Assembly: GCA_035048815.1 (NCBI GenBank)
Contig: JAUCBN010000026.1
Location: 17,185,001 to 17,249,000 of the forward strand
DNA: 64,000 nucleotides
Reading direction: 5' to 3'
DNA from: Abelmoschus esculentus
Taxonomy: Eukaryota; Streptophyta; Magnoliopsida; Malvales; Malvaceae
Shown here: positions 48,738 to 60,327 of the stretch, in pieces
Layout: the number at the start of each line of letters is the position of its first letter
Numbering within the stretch: the stretch's first letter is position 1
Translations under genes and position numbers: made by a program
The notes under the pieces: generated by a model
What the model was told of the DNA's origin: nothing
The model's database searches: none
Seen by the model: only the letters and a program-made list of their open reading frames with translations

Positions 48738-51700
48738 ATGGGAGACATGAATCGACCTAAGATTAAGCGTCGTGTGGGTAAATACGAGGTGGGAAGAACC
48801 ATTGGGGAGGGGACATTTGCCAAGGTGAAGTTTGCAAGAAATTCTGAGACTGGTGAACCAGTGGCACTTAAAATTCTTGATAAAGAAAAGGTTCTCAAGC
48901 ATAAAATGGCTGAACAGGTTTGTTTTCTTCTCTTCTTTTCATGTCCTTTTATCGAAACCTATGTTGCTCAGATTAGGTTCGATAGTCGGATACGGTTACG
49001 GTTAGATTTTTCGAAGTTTTTCCATGTGCTTGAAGGGTCCTTGGATGTTGGAAATGAATTGTATAGGTTTCTTAGATGTTTTTGTGTGTGCTTGTTTTGT
49101 AGATCAAGCGGGAAATAGCAACAATGAAGCTGATAAAGCATCCGAATGTCGTTTGTTTGCACGAGGTTTCTAGTCTAATTTCCTTTGTAGCTTGCTTATA
49201 TGCATATTTGTGAACTGGATTGACTAGCATGCATCTGGTCTACATATACTCCGGCATACAATTAGGACGAAAGAGCAGCATGCAAACCGGTTTTAGTAAC
49301 CATCAAGAAGCAACAAGCTTCGAATCATTTCTCAATTTCTGGTGCATTCTTTCTTGTTCAGGTGATGGGAAGCAAGACTAAGATATTTATCGTATTAGAG
49401 TTCGTCACCGGGGGAGAGCTGTTTGATAAAATTGTGAGTTGTTGTAGTCTTGGAATTTTTCACAGTGTACCTAATTGAAGCTCAACAATGTCATAGTAAT
49501 TTAGGAACTTATGACTGCATATTATGTAAGGTTTTCATTCGTGGTCATGAATCGATCTCTTTAATCTTTTCTTAAATGAAGGTAAAACATGGTCGGATGA
49601 TGGAAAACGAGGCTCGGAGATACTTTCAGCAGCTCATCAATGCCGTTGATTATTGCCATAGCAGGGGTGTCTACCATAGGGACCTCAAGGTACTTTAAAC
49701 TGCTACCCTTGAAGAATGAATATATTCATACATACATGTGTATGCATGCAAGTTACACTTTCAACCAGGAAACAAAGTTAAATTTATAATCTATCTTAAT
49801 CTTGTTGCAGCCTGAAAATTTGCTTTTGGATGCGTATGGTAATCTCAAAGTTTCGGATTTCGGATTGAGTGCAGTGTCTCAGCAAGTCAGGGTAAATATA
49901 ATAACCTTTTCTTCAACATTATGGATAATAATGAGGCTTTAATACCTGAAAGCTCAAGCTTTCTTGAATCGTTAACCTCTTATAGGATGATGGTCTCTTC
50001 CACACAACCTGCGGAACACCGAATTACGTCGCACCTGAGGTTTGGAACCTTGCTCCTGTAACCCCTTTGAAAAAACTCTGCTTTTTAACAGTTTACTTTC
50101 GTTTCCCTTCCTATACAGGTCCTTAATGATAGAGGGTACGATGGTGCAACGGCAGATCTCTGGTCGTGTGGTGTCATACTCTTTGTCTTGCTCGCCGGAT
50201 ACCTGCCTTTCGATGATTCTAATCTTTTGAACCTATATAAGAAGGCGAGCCATTTTCTTATATGTTAAAGTTATTCATTGTTAATCATTGCATGTTTTTA
50301 AGTCTCATCTTACAAATCTGCAGATTTCGGCAGCTGAATTCACTTCCCCGCCTTGGCTATCTTTCAGTGCGATGAAATTGATAGCTCAAATCTTGGATCC
50401 TAACCCCATGACTGTAAGTCAAAACCTCAAAATGTAGATCAAAATAAAACAGCATTCATGAAGGGAAAAAAAAGAGAATGTTCAATCAAAAGATTGCCAC
50501 GGTTAAATTCTTGTCGAATATTAAATAAGGTCGTTTTAACTCGTTTTTTCTTGTTAGTGGACACAAGAGTGGGAGATGCAGTCCAAGAAATCTACAAATT
50601 AGATATTATGAATGTATACTTCTATCTGATTTTTCCTATTTCCTTCTCTGATAGATATCCATTTGAATATACCTCATACTATGTTACTTCGACTCTTCGT
50701 TTTTCCTGTGATATGTATGTCCGACACCCATATCCGACACATATTATGCTGACTAACATACACAGTTCATATTATGTCCGTTTCCTTTTATGCCTATAAA
50801 TAAGATTAGAAAAGGAAGGCATTCTGATAGTGTTGACTCGATCGGATAACACTAAATGGTGAAGCTAATGTCAAAAAACCCTGCCATTTAAATTTTCTCA
50901 ATCATCAAGCAATAGCTTATGGCACACATTTTGCCGAAATTGGATGATGCTTCAACTGTGTTTTAAGTGTTTACTGTTTAATATTTGAGTTGCATAATGT
51001 TAATGCATGCATCAGTTCATCACTCTTTTTTGTATTGCAGCGCATTACCGTTCCGGAAATTTTGCAAGATGAATGGTTCAAGAAAGGTTATAAACCTCCC
51101 AAATTCGAGGAGAATGACAATACAAACTTAGATGATATCGAATCTGTTTTTAAGGATTCTGAAGTAAGTAGATGTCGTCTTTCCATACGAACTTTCGATA
51201 TATTAATACGGGACAAGTGCTGTTATAGTTTGTGCTTATTAACTTCTGTTTTTCGTAATAAGTTGGCATTTTGGTTTTGTAACAGGTGCACCATGTGATG
51301 GAAAAGAGAGAAGAAGAAGAACCAACAAGCATGAATGCTTTCGAGTTAATTTCTATGTCGAAAGGGTTAAACCTCGGGAACCTGTTTGATGCAGAACAGG
51401 TATGCATTTACAAGTTTAGAGGGAAATAAACTGAGTACTATCAAAGAGTGTTCATCTTTCCTTTATATGACTTTGTCATCACCAGAAGGGAATGTTCCGA
51501 TTGTCCGGCAACCGGTGCCATATCAAGCAGTTTCCTATATTGTTAGGCAATTGATACTTACACCTATATCATGTGCCGATTGTATGGAGAACGAGACAAA
51601 ACTGAATTGGCTGATACAAACTCATTGCTATTAGTGTTTCTATTTTCTGCAGGGATTCAAGAGGGAAACAAGGTTTACGTCTAAATGTCCGGCTGATGAG

Positions 51701-52477
51701 ATTATCCATAAGATTGAAGCCGCTGCAAAGCCTCTCGGATTCGATGTCCACAAGAAAAACTACAAGGTGATAGAATCATAAACATGTTATAAAGATAACT
51801 AATGAAATCTCTATAGTGAATTTACTTAGTTTCTTACAAATTGACATTAGATGAGACTCGAGAACACGAAATCCGGGAGGAAAGGGAACCTTAACGTGGC
51901 GACAGAGGTAAAGTACACCAAAATTTCTGTTCTAATCTTGGCTTAGATTTGGTAGTTATCGATATCATGTCAATCAGATATTTCAAGTGGCACCTTCTTT
52001 ACATATGGTCGAATTGCGGAAAGCGAAGGGGGACACACTGGAATTTCATAAGGTACCACTCGATTCTCTCGGTACATTATAGAATAGCTACGACGAAGTA
52101 TCGAATTCACTTACGATAAAGATCTATGTTTTTATGATCAAAGATTGCACTTTTAACTACATAAGCTTTAATCTGCTTCCTCATGTTATCTGGACTTTGG
52201 GGTGACTGCCGATCTCGAAGGTGTGTAAGTCCGAGATGACATATATATGAAAACGCATATTTTCGTACCCATGTCCGAATACATGTTTGGTGATCTTTCA
52301 ATTCACCTGCAGAGCTGATGCCTGTTCTAAATTTTTTTGTTCATTACAGAGATTATATTTTTGGTAGCCATTTAAACCATTCATTTGTGTGTTCTTCTGC
52401 AGTTCTATAAAAAACTTTCGACATGTCTTGAAGATGTTGTCTGGAAAACTGAAGAGGACATGGAAGAAACTAAGTAA
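48738..52477 (+). CDS. CIPK3: CBL-interacting protein kinase, CIPK3/26 type (SnRK3)
   Basis: Ser/Thr kinase activated by calcineurin-B-like calcium sensors; CIPK3, 9, 23 and 26 act in ABA, Mg2+, K+ and stress signalling at plasma membrane and tonoplast. Fourteen exons: 48738-48917, 49103-49165, 49362-49433, 49582-49689, 49811-49891, 49986-50039, 50119-50244, 50324-50413, 51041-51163, 51286-51399, 51653-51766, 51851-51907, 51978-52052, 52403-52477; 443 aa, every exon in phase 0. Gly-rich loop IGEGTFAKVKFA, Lys45, HRDLKPEN (Asp139), DFG 157-159, activation-loop TTCGTPNYVAPE. The regulatory NAF motif is at 316-318 (MNAFELISMS), then the PPI segment and an FHKFYKKLS tail. Intron 7 starts with GC (AAGAAG/GCGAGC). 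The intron-rich layout and wording fit CIPK3 best; CIPK26 is the alternative. Confidence 0.92.
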
Positions 52478-53376
52478 AACAACTTGTTATGGTCCATGTT
52501 TCCAAACTGTAATGACTGATTTTTTTGTTCATGCTTTTCTTAAATGTATAATTAAGGTATGTTTCTACCCATAACTTGTGGGCCACAAGTGTTGTGTGCA
52601 ATGCAATTTACGTTAAAATTACTAATTTAATTTTAACGGGTCAAATTCAAAATAAATCGGGTCAATTAACATGTTGAGTTCAAAACAGATCGGGTAAAAT
52701 CAGATCTCAAATCGATTTAAGCAAATAATATCGTTTCTCTGTTAAATTAATCTCGGGTTCGGATTTGTTTCAGTTGGGTACAAATCATGTTTCGGGTCTA
52801 CAATAACATGTCTAATACATGTTTGAGTTAGTTTCAAGTCAAATTATGTTTTAATTTGAATAGATTTTTTTCAGTAGGATTAAAATAACTTTTTACATCC
52901 GAGACTCAGAGGATAAAACAATGAATGCACTGCACGTGCATGGACCGTAAAAATCTGGTAGAAGAAAAGCAATGGCAGAAATACTTTTGCATATAACACA
53001 GGCATGACAATGTACAAATAAAAGAGTACAATTTTTATTCATCATTAAAAAAAAAGATTAAACAGGAAAAGAAAGACACCATGCAAGCAAGTTTCTGAAC
53101 TGCCAAACAAGCCTATAACACTGGAACCCGGATTTTTTTTCTTTCGGGTTCACTGATCGGAAATAATACAATGGATATGCAAGACTGAGATAAGAGTACC
53201 ATTCCATCACTGAAACCGGGGTATTCGTGCCAAAAAACCGAAAATTTTCATTAACAAGGTCAAAGTAAGTAGACCAGAAACAGTTCCCACCAAGTGTGCC
53301 ACAAAGTATCGTGATCTTCTTGAGTTCTTTCCCACATTCATATGTCTGAACATATCCGGATTTGAAAGAAGAAATA
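52478..53376. other. Convergent 3' ends of CIPK and VPS26
   Basis: 52478-52620 is CIPK 3' UTR. 52636-52860 is GGGTCAAAT/TCGGGTTCGGA-type repeat DNA like that near 3100 and 24000. About 52970-53376 is the probable VPS26 3' UTR. No frame of note. Confidence 0.45.
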
Positions 53377-56300
53377 TCAAGTTTTGAGAATCCGGTACAT
53401 GGTGATTTCTTGCTGTTTGAAGTACCGCCGATCTTCTTCGTCCACTAGCACAAGGTTCAAATAGTATTTCACGCTGAATTTGTTATTGATGTTACGATAT
53501 GTTGGTGTCAGTTCATATGGACTTAAGAACAGTCTGATCGGAATTGATTCTCCTGTAAAAACATTCATAAATAGCTCAAATTAGATATGCCCCATGGGCC
53601 ATGACCTTAGGTGATAGGCATATATAACACGATAAAGAACTCTGAGCAAACCAAAATCCGGCATAAAGTTATCATGGTTTGGATACAAGCAGAAACACGT
53701 ATAAGTATGACAATCAACTTCTTGATTCCATAAAGAATTTATTATGGAAACATTAGTCTAAACTCTAAATGATAGTATTGGAACCGAAGTAGCGTTGTAG
53801 CATGTACCGTACAATACTTGGCCAGCATCATTGTCCTATGCTACTTGGTTTTGGGTGTGTCAGGTACGAGTATGTCCAGCGTGAGGTATATTCATTTTGT
53901 TCTAAATCCTTTCATTAATTTTGGATGGTCTTTAGAGAATCATATTCACATACCCATGTTCAAATATGAGTGTCCATGGAAACTTCAAGAAAAATAAAAG
54001 TCGAAGCGACATATCCACTATCACCCTATAATGCAGAAGATTTTAGAAAGTAAATTGTTTAAAAGCATGATTGTAGAAGTGTTCTGGGCTAAAGAATGTC
54101 TAAGATATCTGCCTAGAATTCTAAATCTGTGACATTAAAAACATGAACATGGCATGGGATAGAGAAGTTTGCTCGGGTACCTCTGACGGGAGCACCATCC
54201 ATCAACTCGAATTTAGCAAGGGTCTCTGTCTCAACATATGTATTTGGCCCCGATCCAGTTGACTCTCGGCGCCTGATCTCAAGCTCCATATTTTTTAGTT
54301 TAATTCTAACAAGAAGAAAATATATCTTGCCAACAATGACATCCTTCAAATGATACCTGAATGTTTGAAATCCGATATAAATACATCAGTATCCCTCCAA
54401 CCGGTGTAAAATAATTGGCATGGGAGTATATTTGAACTCCCATCGAAAAATGCATGTTGAGTGACATACTTGCTTTTACTGTATTCAAATTCAATGTGTA
54501 GACAATCCTCAATCCCAACTTCCATCTAGGTGAACCAAAAGAAATGAATAAAGTAAATTTGAAATTCCAAAACATCAAAATTGTTAAGAGCAGCTACAGG
54601 TCATGGGATAGAGAAGTTTCCAAACGCTATCTTAAGAAGAATTGTGATAACAGCAAGCCAAATTGAGGCATACTACATATCTTGATATGATAAAAAACAG
54701 AGAATAGATTAATCAAATACATTGCAGCTGAAAGACAAGTCCTTTTGATACGCCAAACTCACCAGTTACCTAAACCAAATAAGAACCTGGAAATAAAAGA
54801 AAATTCCTTACCTTAATACTGTTATTAATTGATGGAGGTGGAGTATAATTCCGGACCTGATGCAGAAAATATTCAAAGAAAGAAAAAGATTATGAATAAC
54901 AAATTTGCTAATCCAAAAATTCATATCCTTGACAGCAATCTTATTAATCTATTCGTATCCAATTAATCACATGCAAGGCATTCTGTTTTCAAAATTCATA
55001 TCCTTGATTGCTTTCTGATTAATCTATTTATATTAGACTAATCACATACAAGGCAAACGATGCTTAACAACTCTAATCTATGCTATTCAAGTCAGCACAG
55101 AGGATCAAATATTGATGTTTCTTTTGACAAAGGTTATCAAAGAGAATCCTGTGCAAGTAACTTACAATCATTGATAAGATTAAATCCCTCAGATAAATGA
55201 AAACACGTCAGAGGAACCAGTCTTACAGGACTCAAGGATATATAGTAAGAGCCTAAGAGGTCAAGTGTCAAGATCTTTAAGGACATCCATTTCACGATTT
55301 GATTCCCTATTCTCTCTCAAAACCAAGGTTAGTCAGAATTATACTTGTTCTTAATTGATTTGTGGAGACACATGAAGAGGGCTTTCAACCATAAGAGGTT
55401 ACTTCCTAACAACCAATGTTTCACCTCATAACAATGACAGCAACACAACGGTAAGGTGGTTCCATCACGATCAGGAAGTCATGGGTGCAGAAACAACCTC
55501 TTTTCAAAAACAATGAGGCTGTGTATCTACAAACTCCCTAGACCTAATAGTCTCAGACTGAATGTTGAGCCGCCCTTAAGATCATCTAGAAAAAAAAGAA
55601 AAAAAACATCCTGATTCTCTCTCTTTGAACAACTGGTCTGAACCTCATGCATTCCTTTTATATAGCAAATTTTCTTATTAGGAACAGGTAGTTATAAGTC
55701 CCTTATGCCTCATAATCATAAGGGCAGCTGAATTGAAAAACTGAACTCTTGTGTAATGTAAAATCATTCTCATGTAATCCTCTCAAGTCAAATCATAAAT
55801 AAATATTCAGAAGCTAAAGTAAAAGGTAATAGATAAAAGAAGATAAAATCACAATCATGTATTAGCAATCCAAGTTGCATTTTCAAGTATAATAGCATAA
55901 TGATTCCATCCATCAAGTGCTTTTACAGAATACATTACCACAAAATCTTGGCACTCCACAATGTTGCTGACATAGTTCCTACTGACGGTCACTTTGAGAA
56001 TATACCTGCAAATTTGCAATAGTATTTAGATAGATCAGTTTCAAATTTATATCCTTATTGTAAAGGATCCTTGATCACTACATCACTGCAAACATTCAGT
56101 AATGATAATAGTTCAACTTAATATTAATCACAGCGACAAATTGAATTTCAAAAAGAAAACTAGACACCAGTGAAAACACATGTAAAAAGTTTAAATAACA
56201 AAACATATGCTTATGTCCTTCACACTTTAGCATAGCAAGGATACGACTGATAAACTTTGCGTTTGTAACTTAGAAAAGTGGATATTTCTCACAAAAAAGT

Positions 56301-57914
56301 AACTTATGGAGGCATGAAAATTTATCACAATCAACTGATAAATTAAATGAATAGCTTACCTAAGTCTAACATTCACTCCGTTATAAGACTCATATGGCAT
56401 TTCCACTGTGGAAAATTCAAAAGGATATGCTTTTCTTTCGTATAATTCACCAGGAACATCAAGTTCACGTACTGTAAAAAAGGGAGGTGAAAATTAGGGA
56501 AAACAAACATATAAGCAAAGCAACTTAACATAACAGTTAAGAGATATTTAATGTCCCTTGCAGTGCCACCCCAAACAGGCAATGAAAAGGGAGAGGGGGG
56601 AGATGCCGTCGAAAATGAATAGTATTAATATTTTGTATGATCCATAAAACTGTTAATGAAACTAAAGACTAATTAAACCTTCTCTTTTAAGATCAAGCAC
56701 ACTCACCAAGAGAGGTGAAATCATAGAAGTTGCCTCTGTCAAAATACAGCTCTGCAAAGAAGAGAAAAAAATGTCATGTATGGTGGCATCATGTATATGG
56801 AGATGACCTTTCCCAAGTTACACATTATTCATAAAATTGGAGATAAAGAACCATTACAGACAAATTTAAGCAGACAACGGAATCAACTATGACAAAGAGA
56901 AAAACAACATAATAGTAAGTAGAACTAAAGATCGACTCAAGCTAATTTATATATATAATATTTGCTTTTTACGTTAAATTATATATAATATTTATAGATT
57001 CAAAGAGGCAAGTGATAGCAGCTAAATGCATTGTGCACATCTCCAGCTAACAGTCAAATGGCAGACCTAAAGTGAAGAGTATGGAGCAAATGAAGCACAC
57101 CTATCTGACCAAGGAGCTCGATTTTAACACCATTATGTTCAACCTTCTTCCCATGTATTGGTTCTATAACTACCTGAAGTATCAGCAATAAGAAGTAAAA
57201 TCATGGATACAGTTTTGAGTACAAATAGTAACGAAACGGTTTGAATATGATAAGTAGATAAACTCAATCATAAGTCCCGAAATTGAAACATAAAAACACT
57301 ACCTCTCCTACAATATTTTCTTGACTCTTGAAGAGAGCAGCCATAACTGTTTTCCCATTTTCCTTCTTTAGCGGAACCTACAAAATAACATCAACTAAGA
57401 GTATATTTGAAGATAAAAATACCAAACAAAATGCAGAAATAAATGTAACATGTCATCTAGAATTCAAGAGCACGACTGTTGAACAGAGTTGGCCAAATTC
57501 AAAAAGAGAAAACCAGGAGGGACAATAAGTAAATGAATTCAAATGCAGCGAAAACTACACACTTATAATGTAAACTTTTTCATGCAAAAGAAGTGAAACA
57601 AATAGGTAATGAACAATTACTTCAATTAAATTTCAACTTTATTCTTTAACTGCCTGGAAAGTATAAAGGAAAATCATTAAAAGCAAACTTCTCCTTTTCA
57701 CCTAAAATTCCAGAAGCAAGATATACCTGCTTGCGGTTTCTTCCATCAGCGAATGATATAAAAATATTACACGGCGGCTTGAAAGCTCCAACTAGGTAAT
57801 TCTGCAACAAAACAAATACATAAACAAGCTTTTAACTTAACGATTATTTTGAGAAATAAAGAATGAAGAAAGAAGAATCAATGTCCTAAGAAATTGATAA
57901 CTTAATAATACCAT
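53377..57914 (-). CDS. VPS26: Retromer subunit VPS26
   Basis: Arrestin-fold subunit of the retromer core (VPS26-VPS29-VPS35), which recycles vacuolar sorting receptors and PIN proteins from endosomes. Coding exons on the minus strand: 57914-57912 (ATG only), 57801-57727, 57377-57303, 57173-57101, 56751-56707, 56471-56360, 56005-55939, 54856-54812, 54525-54470, 54356-54181, 53552-53377; 300 aa. A further 5' UTR exon ends at 58162. Seen in order: NYLVGAFKPPCNIFISFADG, VEHNGVKIELLGQIELYFDR, GNFYDFTSLVRELDVPGELY, MPYESYNGVNVRLRYILKVT, MEVGIEDCLHIEFEYSKSKY, ESTGSGPNTYVETETLAKFE, INNKFSVKYYLNLVLVDEED and RRYFKQQEITMYRILKT. Plants have VPS26A and VPS26B; I do not assign which. The start codon is the last three bases of its exon. 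Intron 54857-55938 is the longest (1.08 kb). Confidence 0.95.
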
Positions 57915-57955
57915 GATGCTTTAGTGAGTCCTGAATCAAGACTTTTGCTCAGCAT
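57912..57955 (-). promoter_or_regulatory. uORF overlapping the VPS26 start codon across a splice
   Basis: In the second mRNA exon (57962-57912) an ATG at 57955 opens MLSKSLDSGLTKAS. Its stop TGA uses the last two bases of the exon (57913-57912) and the first base of the next (57801). The main ATG is 57914-57912, so after splicing the junction reads ATGA, start and stop overlapping by two bases. Such ATGA overlaps favour reinitiation; the effect here is inferred. Confidence 0.7.
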
Positions 57956-58162
57956 TAAGAACCTAGAAACAGTAACATAAATCATAGGAAATTTGAGATT
58001 GATTTACATAATGTTTTTCAAAATTAGAAAGACAAAGGAATGGACTGAAATTAAAGTTCTAATCAAATTCATAATTTCAACATTTCCTTACTTTTCCCGG
58101 AAAAAGCCTTAGCACCAGAATCAGATCATAAAAACGGGGAAAGGATAGGAAAAAATAATACC

Positions 58163-59330
58163 TTAATTAGCGATGTCAGAGAAGACGAAGGTTTGACTGT
58201 TGAGTCGAGAGCAGATCAGCGTCAACAAAATTATTATAAAAGCGTTTTTCTTCGATTCTGCTGGCTACCAGCCAGTCTCCTTTCGGGCTTTCGACGATTT
58301 TCACAGTGGAAAAACTTCTCTTTCTTGGCCAATGAACACACGGTTGAAATTTTTTTCACATTTTTAACTTATGTCCTAACAAATAAATAAACAACGGTAA
58401 ACTGTATCATAAGTCACTTAATTATTAAGAAGATTATAAATAGATCACTGAAATTTAAAAAGTTATAAAAAAGTCACCCACTTAATCAGTTGTAAAAAAC
58501 TGTCATTTTATCATTAAAAAGGAAACAAATGTCAACCCTTTAGTTAATCATTGAGTGACTTGATTGTTAAATTGATAGATAAGATGATTTAATTGTTACA
58601 AATGATGAATATAATAACTTGATTGTAACTAAAAGGTTAATGTTTGTTTATTTTTTAATAGTAGAGTTGTATGTTTATTACAATTAATTAGTTTAATTAT
58701 CTGTTTATAATTAATTAGATGGCACCAACTATCTAGTTTCATCGATTAAAGAAATGATTGTTGTTTTTGGAGATTACGGGTTCGAATATCAGTAATGTCA
58801 GCACAATGATCGAGTATAATATGTATTTTTTTATTATTTAAAATTTAAGATTATAGTTTAAAATTTAATTTTTAATGTTAAATATTCTTATAAATCTTTA
58901 ATATTTTATAAAATTGGATGGTCATAAATAAAATTTATATATTTTTAATAAAAGTTTAATCTCTCGTAATTGGAGTGAGTTTGAAAATCATCTATAAATT
59001 TTATAAAAATAATTAAAAAAATTATAAGTCATTATAAACATGATTTAATCTAATTTTATTTAAAATACATGACAATTAATTTTAATATGTATTTTAAAAA
59101 TATAAATATTTAAATTTAAAAAGTTAATAAAAAATTAACAACATATTTTTTAAAAGATATTTTTAACATTATAATAAAAATTCTTGAATTTGATTTAAAT
59201 ATTTAATGTTGTTAATTTTAAAAAAATGAGAGCAAAATTTTAAATTCAAAAAATAACTAAATTTCACAAAATCGTTTTAACCAAAATTAAAGCCAATAGA
59301 AATTCAAAAAGGAGAGATGTGAGTTGAGCT
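58163..59330. other. Divergent spacer between VPS26 and MYB
   Basis: 58163 to about 58290 is the VPS26 leader. 58390-58640 holds AAGTCACTTAATTATTAAG and its near-reverse ATTGAGTGACTTGATTGTTA, a probable degenerate MITE. 58850-59280 is plain A/T-rich. Confidence 0.4.
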
Positions 59331-59726
59331 GACTCAGTGAGTGAACCTCTTCTCTCTCCTATTTTCCCTCTGCTTCTGCCATCTCTACTTCCCTTGCTGC
59401 TTTAGGTTTCTCACTCCTTTTCATTTCTTTTTCTCTTTTTAAGAGAAAAAATTCAGAGCTTATTCGCCCAATTAAATCATCTCTCTCTCTCTCTCTCTCT
59501 ATGAACTACGTTTCTACATTATCTTCTAAAAGATGCAAACAAAATGTGGCTTTCTGGAGTTGATTTATACATGCTGTCCTTTCCCCTATTCTGAGTTTTT
59601 CTTTTAACTATTTTTCTTCTTTATCCTTTCTTTTTGGCTTTTGATTCTGGAAATCCGTGATAACTAATTAGGCATTTAGGGTTTTGGATGAGCTCTGTAA
59701 ACTACTCTGGTCTGCAACTCATTCAG
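59331..59726 (+). promoter_or_regulatory. MYB 5' UTR exon with CT repeat and uORF
   Basis: Pyrimidine-rich leader ending in ATTCAG/GTAAAG at 59726, a good donor. It includes a perfect (CT)10 run at 59481-59500, directly followed by an ATG (59501) that opens a 20-codon uORF beginning MNYVSTLSSKRC and ending TGA at 59561-59563. GAMYB-type genes commonly have a 5' UTR intron; here it would run to an AG at about 60315. Confidence 0.5.
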
Positions 59727-60315
59727 GTAAAGAGCAACTTCTTATTTTGAATTTCGGTACTTATATTTTGATTCATTTGGTACTCAGTTGTCAGATTACT
59801 CTGCTAAATTTATGGAAAGTAAATAAAATTTTGAGCTTATTTGTAGAAATGATTCCGGAAATGCAATTTGTACAAAATAGGGGGGAAAGCATTTAGGAAG
59901 GACAGTGAAAAATGTGATTTTCCGAACATATTATTAATGTTTACAATTTATAACAGATTGTTTATCGGATTTGATTGATAAAAATAGTATAGCTGAAAGC
60001 ATGTTTACAATGGAAGTTTAATTCGTACTGTGATTTTTGGTTTGGTTTTCACTGAATTCAATCTGGGAAATTATAAGCCGATTGGTTTGGTTTTCAATTT
60101 TCACTAGTTAAAACTTAAAACTGCAATCCTTTGAGTTGATTTCTATTTTCTAGTTAAACTGTAATTTCTGTCTAAAACCAAATCATACCATGATCATCCC
60201 TAATAGTAAAGCAATAGTTTCTTTTAAAGTAGCTGTATTTGAGTATCATTCTGGGTATTATGTTTCTGGTGCTGAAGGAATCTTTAACTTTTGGTTCTTG
60301 TAATATGGAAATAGA
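59727..60315 (+). other. Probable 5' UTR intron of the MYB gene
   Basis: Starts GTAAAG and ends at a GAAATAGAG acceptor region just ahead of the ATG at 60328. T-rich throughout and without a coding frame. Splicing would remove an out-of-frame ATG at 60305. Confidence 0.45.
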
Positions 60316-60327
60316 GGCAACGGAGCA

